NCBI RefSeq assembly: GCF_039526245.1
Contig: NZ_BAAAIV010000006.1
Span: 1 to 64,000 of the forward strand
DNA from: Arthrobacter_H rhombi
GTDB taxonomy: Bacteria; Actinomycetota; Actinomycetes; Actinomycetales; Micrococcaceae
Direction: 5' to 3'
DNA: 64,000 nucleotides
The position numbers and the translations under genes were made by a program. Below are positions 42,972-51,674 of the stretch, one piece after another. Each line of letters starts with the position of its first letter. Position 1 is the first letter of the stretch. The notes under the pieces are model-generated. The model did not search any database. It worked only from the letters and a program-made list of their open reading frames with translations, and was not told the DNA's origin.

Positions 42972-43118
42972 GTGAGATCCCGCCGTCCCCTCATTGCCCT
43001 TGCGCTCGTGCTCGGCACTACCAGTTGCTGGGGCGCCGGCGGCGAAGCGCAGTGTGCTGCCGAGCAGATGTTGCCCGGGGAGGAATGCCACGATGTGGGG
43101 AACGTGGAGAGTCCCTAA
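42972..43118 (+). CDS. Small putative lipoprotein
   Basis: A 48-aa frame from GTG 42972 has a strong GGGAGGTGAG site about 6-8 nt upstream. It encodes a signal-peptide-like N-terminus (RSRRPLIALALVLG) followed by TTSC, an imperfect lipobox, and then a short acidic Cys-containing tail (AEQMLPGEECHDVGN). Its 3' end overlaps the convergent DUF2809 gene by 4 bp. No family is recognised. A gene is likely from the translation signals but unproven. Confidence 0.45.
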   Translation: MRSRRPLIALALVLGTTSCWGAGGEAQCAAEQMLPGEECHDVGNVESP

Positions 43119-43549
43119 CGGGCGTCTGCTGCTGCCGCCGGCGTCGGTGCCGATCGTGCCCGCACCAGGCAGTGTTCGGCGAGCCACGCGGCGGCCACTC
43201 CCGCCGCATACGCCAACAGGTCCCAGGCAACAAATGTCGTCCCCAACACCAGCCGGATCGGCGGGAAGACCGCGCCCAGATCGCGGGGAAGCGCCGTCAG
43301 CTGCAGGAGCTCCACAGCCCAGCAGACGCCCAGCGACACGACGGCAATGAATAGGGGACGGCGCTGGGGGAAGCAGAACGCGACGAGCAGATAGACCAGC
43401 ACGGCGTACAGGACTCCACCGGCGACGTCTGCCACCCAGCCGCCAAGCAGGAACCTGGCGGCCAGGCCCATCGGTACGATGCAGAGAACGGCGGCCACGA
43501 GCATCAGCCGGCGCCGCAGGGTGGGGGAGGCCGTGCGGGAGCGATGCAT
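43115..43549 (-). CDS. DUF2809 family membrane protein
   Basis: The 144-aa protein has four predicted helices. The conserved pattern GGWVADVAGGVLYAVLVYLL (first half), CWAVELLQL and LGTTFVAWDLLAYAAGV fits the DUF2809 (YjgA) family, distantly similar to VanZ-type proteins. The function is unknown. It diverges from selO by 59 bp. Confidence 0.75.
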   Translation of the reverse strand: MHRSRTASPTLRRRLMLVAAVLCIVPMGLAARFLLGGWVADVAGGVLYAVLVYLLVAFCFPQRRPLFIAVVSLGVCWAVELLQLTALPRDLGAVFPPIRLVLGTTFVAWDLLAYAAGVAAAWLAEHCLVRARSAPTPAAAADAR

Positions 43550-43608
43550 TCCGGCAGTCTACCGCCGCCCGATACGACACCTGGGCGGGCTCGGCGTATG
43601 GTCGGAGG

Positions 43609-45075
<1,467 letters not shown>

Positions 45076-45138
45076 GCCCCCTTCCCGACTAGTGTGGAAT
45101 TTTCGGCGCCCCCCGCGCCGCAGTGAAAGGACGGATCC

Positions 45139-46002
45139 ATGACCGAAACCTCGACCGGACCCGGCACGGTTCCCGAGGCCTCCTCGGACCACCTCCAGCA
45201 GTTGGCGGATGGCACGCGGCCCGCCTCGTTCTACGTCCCGCTGGGCGGCGGAAGATACCGCTCCACCATCCACACCCAGGGCGCGTGGAATGCCCACGAA
45301 CAGCACATGGCACCGGCGACGGGGCTGCTGGCCCACGAACTGGAGAAGTTCCAGCCGCGCGAGGACATGCGCATGGCCCGGGTCAGCCTGGACATCCTGG
45401 GCATCATCCACGGCGGCGACATCGAGGTCACCACGCGCATGGTCCGGCCCGGCAAGACGATCGAGCTGATCGAGGCCGAGATGGTGTGTCAGGGCCGCAC
45501 GGCCATCGTGGCCCGAGCCTGGCGGTTGAAGACCGATGATTCCACGGCAGTTGCCGGGATCGAGGACCCCACGGTGACGCACCCCGAGGACCTGCCCGCC
45601 TGGGACGGCATGGACATGTGGCCCGGCGGCTACATCGAGCAACTGGAATTCCGCGTTGAACCGGGCCTGCGGCTGGGGCGCGGCGTCGTCTGGATGCGCA
45701 ACCCCAACGCCATGGTCGACGGCGAGCCCTCCGACGACATGGTCCACCTGTTGGGCATGGTCGACACCGCCAACGGGGTGGCACCACGCGTGGCCCCGGG
45801 CCCCGAGTCCTGGATGTTCCCCAACGTGGACCTGCAGATCCACATGCACCGTCGGCCCACCGGGGAATGGCTGGGGATTTCCTCGCAGCAGACCTACGGA
45901 ACCGACGGCATCGGGCTGACCTCAGCGGTGCTGCACGATGTCGAGGGCCCCTTCGGGCGCAGCGAGCAGATCCTCACCGTCCGGCCGATGCCGGTCCGGT
46001 AG
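45139..46002 (+). CDS. Acyl-CoA thioesterase-like (double hotdog) protein
   Basis: The 287-aa protein resembles the actinobacterial thioesterase-family proteins with two hotdog folds (TesB-like/4HBT_3). The helix-like EQHMAPATGLLAHELE and the beta segments MARVSLDILGIIHGG, IEVTTRMVRPGKTIELIEAEM (in part) and the C-terminal LHDVEGPFGRSEQILTVRPM support this. Hydrolysis of acyl-CoA is inferred from the fold; the substrate is unknown. AAAGGA precedes the ATG. It follows selO by 63 bp. Confidence 0.78.
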   Translation: MTETSTGPGTVPEASSDHLQQLADGTRPASFYVPLGGGRYRSTIHTQGAWNAHEQHMAPATGLLAHELEKFQPREDMRMARVSLDILGIIHGGDIEVTTRMVRPGKTIELIEAEMVCQGRTAIVARAWRLKTDDSTAVAGIEDPTVTHPEDLPAWDGMDMWPGGYIEQLEFRVEPGLRLGRGVVWMRNPNAMVDGEPSDDMVHLLGMVDTANGVAPRVAPGPESWMFPNVDLQIHMHRRPTGEWLGISSQQTYGTDGIGLTSAVLHDVEGPFGRSEQILTVRPMPVR

Positions 46003-46037
46003 GTTCCGGGCAGCTGACGTGGGGTCAGGCGGCAGGG

Positions 46038-46619
46038 TCAGGCGGCGGCGAGCATTTCGCGGATCCTGGGCTTCGGCGTGGGGATGAAGCCGGCGTCGAC
46101 GTAGCGGCGGCGCAGCTGGCCCTCGGCACGGTAGAGCGCCCAACCGCGGCGCAGCAGGAAGGGGACCGGCTTGCGGCGCTCCCTGACATCGCGCACGAAC
46201 CGGCGCACCGCCGTCGTCATCGGGGACACGTCGATGTAGTAGGCGCGGACGTCCACGCCGGCCGCCAGTAGTGGGGCGCGGATCTCGTCCACGAAGATCC
46301 CCTCCGCCACGGCTGGGCCGCCGGCCATGGCCACGGTCTGGTGGCCGCTGTAGCTGGAGGTGGAGATCGAATAGTCGGGGACCTGCATGGTGCCGGAGCG
46401 CAGCAGGGACAACACGGCGTCTGCGGCGGCGTCGCAGTTCCAGGTGCCCGGGTGGTCCCAGTCGACCTCTCCGTAGCCGGTGCGCGGCAGCGGCGTGGCG
46501 GGGGAGTCCTCGGCCAGTTCGCGGTAGAAGTTGTCCAGTTCGATGTGGGGTCTACCGTACCGCGCGGCGAGGTAGGACTTTCCGGAACCGGAGGAGCCGC
46601 CGAGGAGAATGAGGGTCAT
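46038..46619 (-). CDS. Uridine kinase-like P-loop ATPase
   Basis: The 193-aa protein has a Walker A GGSSGSGKS (residues 7-15), then HIELDNFYRE, which resembles the Asp-containing DDFY motif of uridine and pantothenate kinases, and later DWDHPGTW, also typical of uridine kinase. A nucleoside or small-molecule kinase is likely; the substrate is not fixed. ATG 46619 places the P loop at the usual distance from the N-terminus; an upstream ATG at 46682 would overlap the divergent lplA start and adds unrelated residues. Confidence 0.8.
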   Translation of the reverse strand: MTLILLGGSSGSGKSYLAARYGRPHIELDNFYRELAEDSPATPLPRTGYGEVDWDHPGTWNCDAAADAVLSLLRSGTMQVPDYSISTSSYSGHQTVAMAGGPAVAEGIFVDEIRAPLLAAGVDVRAYYIDVSPMTTAVRRFVRDVRERRKPVPFLLRRGWALYRAEGQLRRRYVDAGFIPTPKPRIREMLAAA

Positions 46620-46680
46620 GGATCGTTCGGGCACGGCCCCTATTATTCCGTGCGGCACGCCCACATCTAGAATCGAGGGC

Positions 46681-47436
46681 ATGAGTGCCTGGAATCCCGC
46701 AGCAGATCAGCCGTTGACCGTCTGGCGCTCCGACCCCACCGGAGATCCCGGGGACGATCTGCTCGAGGGCATCCGGCTGCTGGAACGCGTCCGCGACGGC
46801 GGGGCGCCGGCCACGCTGCGGCTGTACCGTCCGGAACCGACGCTGGCGTTCGGCCAACGTGATGTCCGGCTTCCCGGGTACGACGACGCGGCCTCCTCCG
46901 CGCGGGAACTGGGCTTTGCGCCGGTGGTGCGCAAGGCCGGCGGCCGGGCCGCCGCCTATCACCGGGGAACGCTGATCGTGGACCACGTAGAACCGGCCGG
47001 GCAGGCCATGGCGGGACACCAGGAACGCTTCAGGGTGCTGGGTGATGTGTACGCCCGGGCGCTGGGGACGTTGGGCATCGACGCCCGGGTCGGTGAGATC
47101 CCCGGCGAATACTGTCCGGGGGAGTTCAGCGTGCACGGGATGCCCGGCCCCTCCTCGGTGGTGCGGTCGCCGGTCAAGCTCGTCGGGACGGCCCAGCGCG
47201 TGGTGGCCGGTGCGTGGCTGTTCGCCAGCGTTTTCGTCGTGGAGGACTCCGCCCCTTTGCGCCGCGTGCTTGAGGCCGTCTACCGGGACATGGGGCTTGC
47301 CTTGGATCCCTCGACCGCCGGGTCCGCCGAGGATCTGGTGCCGGGCACCACGGTGGATGCTGTCGAACGGGCGTTGTTGGCTGGGTACGCACAGCACACT
47401 GAACTGATGGACCCCGGATCCCTCGGGCGCCCGTAG
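46681..47436 (+). CDS. lplA: Lipoate-protein ligase A family protein
   Basis: The 251-aa protein has the BPL/LPL catalytic fold. The motif VRKAGGRAAAYHRGT (about 81-95) corresponds to the RRxTGGGxVxH lipoate-binding loop, and Lys166 in SPVKLVGTAQ is the conserved ligand-binding lysine. It should attach lipoate or octanoate to 2-oxoacid dehydrogenase or GcvH lipoyl domains; without the C-terminal accessory domain an octanoyltransferase (LipM/LipL-like) role is also possible. The ATG 46681 gives MSAWNPAADQ. Confidence 0.82.
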   Translation: MSAWNPAADQPLTVWRSDPTGDPGDDLLEGIRLLERVRDGGAPATLRLYRPEPTLAFGQRDVRLPGYDDAASSARELGFAPVVRKAGGRAAAYHRGTLIVDHVEPAGQAMAGHQERFRVLGDVYARALGTLGIDARVGEIPGEYCPGEFSVHGMPGPSSVVRSPVKLVGTAQRVVAGAWLFASVFVVEDSAPLRRVLEAVYRDMGLALDPSTAGSAEDLVPGTTVDAVERALLAGYAQHTELMDPGSLGRP

Positions 47437-47586
47437 CCGGCGCGTCCACTGCACCGCCACAGGGCCCGTGGGGCCGGCGTTGTGCACAGGCGTGCGTCCG
47501 CCAGGGCCGGGCCACCGCGTGGGTGCCGATGCTGGTGTGCATGGCAGCGGCCCCGACGGGGTGGTCGATGCCGATGAGGAGGCATC

Positions 47587-48024
47587 ATGTGCACCACTTG
47601 CAGCACCATGGCCCGGGAGTTGGAGCCCGCGGCGGCACCACCGACGGGGGAATGGTTCATTGAACATGCGATCGGGCGGCGCGGCGTTCCGGTTGCCTAC
47701 ACGGTCGGGCTGACCGGACTGGACCAGCCCGAGCTGATCATCCGCGACATGGCGTATGGAGAAGCCCACGGGATCCTCCATGCGCTGGTCGACGGGCTCT
47801 CCGAATGGCCTGCACGGATGCAACCGGGGTCTGCCACGGGCCCCGACGGGAGGGAACTGCTCCTGCGACGTTATGCCAGCAGCATCGAACTCACGCAGGC
47901 GATGGTGCGTTACGAGGGGATCATCGGGGTCCTGCAGGTGGTTCGTGCGCCGACGGTGTCCACCACGAGCGCCCTGCGGCCAACCGAAGTGCTCGACCTG
48001 GCCCGTGGCCGTGCTGGCGCCTGA
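47587..48024 (+). CDS. DUF4262-like protein
   Basis: The 145-aa protein contains AYTVGLTGLDQPELIIRD, the pattern that marks DUF4262 proteins, after an N-terminal CTTCSTM Cys pair. The function is unknown. It is followed by a strong hairpin. The 150 bp before it show no promoter I can define. Confidence 0.65.
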   Translation: MCTTCSTMARELEPAAAPPTGEWFIEHAIGRRGVPVAYTVGLTGLDQPELIIRDMAYGEAHGILHALVDGLSEWPARMQPGSATGPDGRELLLRRYASSIELTQAMVRYEGIIGVLQVVRAPTVSTTSALRPTEVLDLARGRAGA

Positions 48025-48064
48025 TGCAGTGGGCGGGCCGCACGTCGGAGCGAGCGTAAACGAC

Positions 48065-48092
48065 GATGGCGGGCCCCGAAGGGCCCGCCATC
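48065..48092. terminator. Bidirectional terminator
   Basis: Perfect 12-bp arms GATGGCGGGCCC (48065-48076) and its complement (48081-48092) with a CGAA tetraloop lie between the convergent DUF4262 gene and the metallo-beta-lactamase gene. Confidence 0.8.
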
Positions 48093-48125
48093 ATCCAGCG
48101 CTGTCGGCCGATCAGCCGGTATCGG

Positions 48126-48755
48126 CTATTCGCCCCGATCGATCCATTCCTGCAGGTGCGGTGCTTCCGCACCGATGCTGGTGGCGTCGCCGTGGCCGGT
48201 ATTCACCACGGTGTCCGGGGGCAGGACCAGCAGCCGGTCCCGAATGGATTCGATGATCGTCTCGAAGCTCGAGTAGCTGCGTCCCGTCGCACCGGGACCG
48301 CCCTTGAACAACGTGTCACCGGAAAACAGCGTCCCGTGCTTCTGCGCGTGGAAGCAGGTGGACCCGGGGGAGTGGCCCGGCGTATGGATGGCCTGAAGCG
48401 TGGACCCGGCGATCTCGAACGTGTCACCGTCATAGATCTCCCCATCCGGGACCGTCCCCGGGAAGACGTCCTCCCAGAGCATCTGGTCCTCCGGGTTCAG
48501 ATGGATCGGGGCACGGACGGCATCCGCGAATTCGCGGGCGTACCGGATGTGGTCGTCGTGGCCGTGCGTGAGCAGGACGGCCTTCACCGAGCGGTCGCCC
48601 ACGGCTTCCACGATGGCGGCCGGCTTGTGGGCGGGGTCGATGACGATGACCTCGGACTCATCTCCGATGATCCACACATTGTTGTCGACGTCCCACGTCC
48701 CGCCGTCGAGGCTGAAGGTGCCGGAGGTGACCAGGTTCTGGATTTGTGCGGGCAT
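48126..48755 (-). CDS. Metallo-beta-lactamase fold hydrolase paired with MscR
   Basis: The 209-aa glyoxalase II-like hydrolase has the metal motif THGHDDH (His64, His66, Asp68, His69), HTPGHSPGST and FSGDTLF. Its ATG overlaps the mscR stop by 1 bp (TGATG), so it is translated with S-(hydroxymethyl)mycothiol dehydrogenase. The natural inference is that it hydrolyses the S-formylmycothiol formed by MscR to formate and mycothiol; this pairing is common in actinobacteria, although the enzyme's substrate is rarely shown. Confidence 0.88.
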   Translation of the reverse strand: MPAQIQNLVTSGTFSLDGGTWDVDNNVWIIGDESEVIVIDPAHKPAAIVEAVGDRSVKAVLLTHGHDDHIRYAREFADAVRAPIHLNPEDQMLWEDVFPGTVPDGEIYDGDTFEIAGSTLQAIHTPGHSPGSTCFHAQKHGTLFSGDTLFKGGPGATGRSYSSFETIIESIRDRLLVLPPDTVVNTGHGDATSIGAEAPHLQEWIDRGE

Positions 48756-49840
48756 CAGAGTTCCACCACCGAACGCAGCACGGTGCCGTCATGCATCTTG
48801 TCGAAGGCGGCCTCGATGTCGCCCAGCCCGATGCGTTCGGTGACGAATGCGTCCAGGTCCAGGCGCCCCAGCTTGTACTGTTCGACCAGCATGGGGAAGT
48901 CGCGGGAGGGCAGGCAGTCGCCGTACCAGGACGACTTCAGTGAACCGCCGCGCCCGAAGACGTCCAGCAAGGGCAGTTCCAGCTGCATCTCCGGGGTCGG
49001 GACACCGACCAGCACGACCCGGCCGGCCAGATCGCGGGCGTAGAAGGCCTGCTTGTAGGTTTCGGGGCGGCCCACCGCGTCGATGACCACGTCGGCACCG
49101 AATCCTCCGGTCAGCTCGCGGATGGCCTCCACCGGATCCTGTTCCTTGGAATTCACCCCGTGCGTGGCGCCGAGCTTCTTCGCCAGTTCGATCTTCGCCG
49201 GGTCGATGTCCACCGCGATGATCGTGGTGGCGCCGGCCAGCTGGGCGCCGGCAATGGCCGCGATGCCCACGCCGCCGCAGCCGATCACGGCCACTGACTC
49301 GCCGCGCTTGACCTCACCGGTGTTGATGGCGGCACCGATGCCGGCCATGATGCCGCAGCCCAGCAGGCCCACGGCCGCCGCATCCACGTCCTCATCGACC
49401 TTGGTGCACTGCCCGGCAGCAACGAGGGTCTTCTCCGCGAAGGCTCCGATGCCCAGCGCGGGGGAGAGCTCGGTGCCGTCTTCGAGCGTCATCTTCTGGG
49501 TGGCGTTCGCGGTGTCGAAGCAGTACTGCGGCTGGCCCTTGGTGCACGCGCGGCATTCGCCGCAGACGGCGCGCCAGTTCAGCACCACACGGTCGCCGAC
49601 GGCAACGTTGGAGACGCCTTCGCCGATCTGGCTGACGACGCCGGTGGCCTCGTGGCCGAGCAGGTAGGGGTATTCATCGCCAATGCCGCCCAGCTTGTAA
49701 TGCAGGTCGGTGTGGCAGACCCCGCAGGTCAGGATGTCCACGACGGCCTCTCCGGGGCCGGCATCGGGGATGACGATGGTTTCGATTTCGACCGGCGCGT
49801 CCTTGGCCTTGACGACGACGGCTTTGACCTTCTGTGGCAT
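48755..49840 (-). CDS. mscR: S-(hydroxymethyl)mycothiol dehydrogenase
   Basis: The 361-aa zinc alcohol dehydrogenase oxidises the formaldehyde-mycothiol adduct with NAD. The catalytic zinc ligands lie in CGVCH (Cys39, His63-Glu64 in GHEATG) and the structural zinc uses Cys93, Cys96, Cys99 and Cys107. The Rossmann motif appears as IGCGGVGIAA. MPQKVKAVVVKAKD at the start matches mycothiol-type enzymes, to my recollection. MSH S-nitrosothiol reduction is a second known activity. The start at 49840 is preferred to an upstream one that lacks homology. Confidence 0.92.
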   Translation of the reverse strand: MPQKVKAVVVKAKDAPVEIETIVIPDAGPGEAVVDILTCGVCHTDLHYKLGGIGDEYPYLLGHEATGVVSQIGEGVSNVAVGDRVVLNWRAVCGECRACTKGQPQYCFDTANATQKMTLEDGTELSPALGIGAFAEKTLVAAGQCTKVDEDVDAAAVGLLGCGIMAGIGAAINTGEVKRGESVAVIGCGGVGIAAIAGAQLAGATTIIAVDIDPAKIELAKKLGATHGVNSKEQDPVEAIRELTGGFGADVVIDAVGRPETYKQAFYARDLAGRVVLVGVPTPEMQLELPLLDVFGRGGSLKSSWYGDCLPSRDFPMLVEQYKLGRLDLDAFVTERIGLGDIEAAFDKMHDGTVLRSVVEL

Positions 49841-49884
49841 GTGGTTTCCATCCTCTCGGCCGTGGATCACGGCCCGTTCCGGTA

Positions 49885-49924
49885 AAGAAAAAGGTGCCCG
49901 CGCGGCAGAACCGCGGACACCTTT
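49885..49924 (-). terminator. Terminator between mycoredoxin and mscR
   Basis: On the minus strand AAAGGTG-CCGCGG and CCGCG-CACCTTT arms (49890-49924) form a hairpin followed by TTTTTCTTT. It ends the mycoredoxin transcript, so mscR must have its own promoter in the 100-bp gap. Confidence 0.75.
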
Positions 49925-49942
49925 CATCCTGTCACAGAGCCG

Positions 49943-50212
49943 TCAGAGGCGCTCGCGCACCTGTTCAATACGTGGATTGGTTACGGCGGATCCATCAGCA
50001 AAGAGCAGCGTGGGCACCGTTTGGTTGCCGCCGTTGACGGATTCGACGATCTCGGCGGTCCCTTCCACGTCCTCGATGTTGACCTCGCGGTAGGAGATTC
50101 CATCGGCATCCATGGCCTTCTTCAGGTTCCTGCAATAGCCGCACCAGGAGGTCGTGAACATGGTGACGGTTCCGGCTTCGGGCACGAATTCAGCGGTCTT
50201 CAGATCAGTCAT
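49943..50212 (-). CDS. mrx1: Mycoredoxin (Mrx1-type glutaredoxin-fold protein)
   Basis: The 89-aa thioredoxin-fold protein has active site Cys24-Gly-Tyr-Cys27 in TSWCGYCRNL, and the cis-Pro region QTVPTLLF. This CGYC pattern and short length fit mycoredoxins, which reduce S-mycothiolated proteins with electrons from mycothiol and mycothione reductase. ATG 50212 is used; a GTG at 50221 adds three residues. Neither start has a clear ribosome site, so the mRNA may be leaderless. Confidence 0.88.
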   Translation of the reverse strand: MTDLKTAEFVPEAGTVTMFTTSWCGYCRNLKKAMDADGISYREVNIEDVEGTAEIVESVNGGNQTVPTLLFADGSAVTNPRIEQVRERL

Positions 50213-50247
50213 ATCCAGCACAACCAGCCCTATGAGACGCTTATTCC

Positions 50248-51012
50248 ATGTGCGGACGATACGTGATGGCGCGGGCCATCGGAGACCTGGTGGCCGACGC
50301 GGAAGCCGAAGCCGATGACGCCCTGGAACTGCGGAGGTCCTGGAACGTCGCCCCGACCACGGATGTCCCGGTCGTGCTGGAACGGCTGATCGATGACGAG
50401 GTGGTCCGCCAGGTCCACGTGGCCAAATGGGGGCTGGTGCCGATCTGGGCCAAGGACCCGTCCGTCGGCGTGCGGGCGTTCAACGCCCGCAGCGAGACGG
50501 TGCTGGAAAAGCCCACCTTCCGTTCGGCCATCAAGGCGCGCCGATGCGCCATCCCGGCCGAGGGCTACTACGAATGGAAAAAGGCAGGTACCGGCAAGGC
50601 CGGGACCAAGCGCCCCTTCTTCGTGCACCCACAAGACGACTCGATGATCTACTTCGCCGGCATCTACGAATGGTGGAAGGACCCCTCCAAGGCAGAGGAC
50701 GACGACGAACGCTGGCTGCTCAGCTGCAGCATCCTCACGATGGCCTCACCCGAGGCCACGGGGGAATCGGAGGTCCTCGACGCATTGCACGGGTTGCATG
50801 ACCGCCTGCCCATTCCCCTGGACCGCGAGTCGATGGCCGAGTGGCTGAACCCGGGGGACAAGGAAGCCGGCCCCCTTGTTGAACAGGTAAGGGCCGAGGC
50901 GTATGCGGTCGCCGGGCAATGGAGCCTGCGCGAAGTCGCCTCCGCTGTGGGCAACGTCAGGAATGATGGCCCGGAGCTGACCGAACCACTCACCGAACTG
51001 CTGACGGAGTAG
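50248..51012 (+). CDS. yedK: SOS response-associated peptidase / abasic-site shield YedK (HMCES family)
   Basis: The 254-aa SRAP protein forms a stable covalent link with abasic sites in single-stranded DNA through Cys2, which the MCGRY start exposes. Other active-site residues are Asn79 (FNARSE), Glu105 (AEGYYEW) and His184 (LHDRLP). No ribosome site precedes the ATG; a TATGAG -10-like hexamer (50231-50236) ends 11 bp before it, suggesting a leaderless transcript. It diverges from mycoredoxin with 35 bp between starts. Confidence 0.94.
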   Translation: MCGRYVMARAIGDLVADAEAEADDALELRRSWNVAPTTDVPVVLERLIDDEVVRQVHVAKWGLVPIWAKDPSVGVRAFNARSETVLEKPTFRSAIKARRCAIPAEGYYEWKKAGTGKAGTKRPFFVHPQDDSMIYFAGIYEWWKDPSKAEDDDERWLLSCSILTMASPEATGESEVLDALHGLHDRLPIPLDRESMAEWLNPGDKEAGPLVEQVRAEAYAVAGQWSLREVASAVGNVRNDGPELTEPLTELLTE

Positions 51013-51018
51013 CCGGCC

Positions 51019-51614
51019 ATGATGGACGCCCACGAGCTGGAAGGGCTCACCCATCGTCGCCGCGTCCGCGACCTGATCGACCGTGACTTCGCCAGCCCCC
51101 TGGACGTGCCGACCATGGCATCCCGGGCCCTGATGTCGCCGGCCCACTTCTCCCGGCGGTTCAAGGCGGCCTACGGTGAGACGCCGTACGCCTACCTCAT
51201 GACCCGCCGCATCGAACGGGCCATGGCCCTGCTGCGCGGCGGGGTCAGCGTCACCGATGCCTGCATGGGCGTGGGGTGGCCCTCGCTCGGCCTCGCTGTC
51301 CTCAACGATGTCGCCGGCGGCGGCCGGTGGGTCACACTCGGATCCGCCTTTCCGGGCGGTGCCGAAATCGTCTTCTCGGACCCGCATGCCGGGCGCTCCG
51401 AGCAGGACGGCAACGCCATGCAAGAACTCCTCGCCAAGGGTGTGCTCCCGATGACGGTGTTCACCACGGACGACGTTGATGCCCTTTCGAGCGCGTCCGG
51501 GCCACTGGCGCCGAAGTGCTCCAGGAACCGATCGACCAGCCGTGGGGCCCGCGCGACTGTGCCTTCCGCGACCAGTCGGGGAACTTGGTGCGCATCAACC
51601 AGGCTGCCTCCTGA
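51019..51614 (+). pseudogene. Remnant of an AraC-type regulator fused to a frameshifted VOC (glyoxalase-fold) protein
   Basis: The first ~92 codons encode an AraC-family DNA-binding domain (SPAHFSRRFKAAYGETPYAYL, in part) that stops after CMGVGWPSLG. The frame then runs directly into the middle of a VOC protein (VLNDVAGGGRWVTLGS, EIVFSDPHAG, LPMTVFTTDDVDA), so the end of the regulator, the spacer and the VOC N-terminus are missing. Near 51485 the frame shifts by one base: the rest (FERVRATGAEVLQEPIDQP, DCAFRDQSGNLVRINQAAS) continues in another frame to a TGA at 51612-51614. In relatives these are two adjacent intact genes. A T missing from the run at 51484-51487 would explain the shift. Confidence 0.8.
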
Positions 51615-51635
51615 CCGTCGCCCGGTTGTCGGCGA

Positions 51636-51667
51636 GTGGCGTGCCGCTGGATCCGGAGGCACGCCAC
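51636..51667. terminator. Hairpin between convergent pseudogene and propeller gene
   Basis: GTGGCGTGCC (51636-51645) and GGCACGCCAC (51658-51667) form a perfect 10-bp stem with a 12-nt loop just beyond the leftward lipoprotein stop. Confidence 0.6.
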
Positions 51668-51674
51668 ACTGCCT

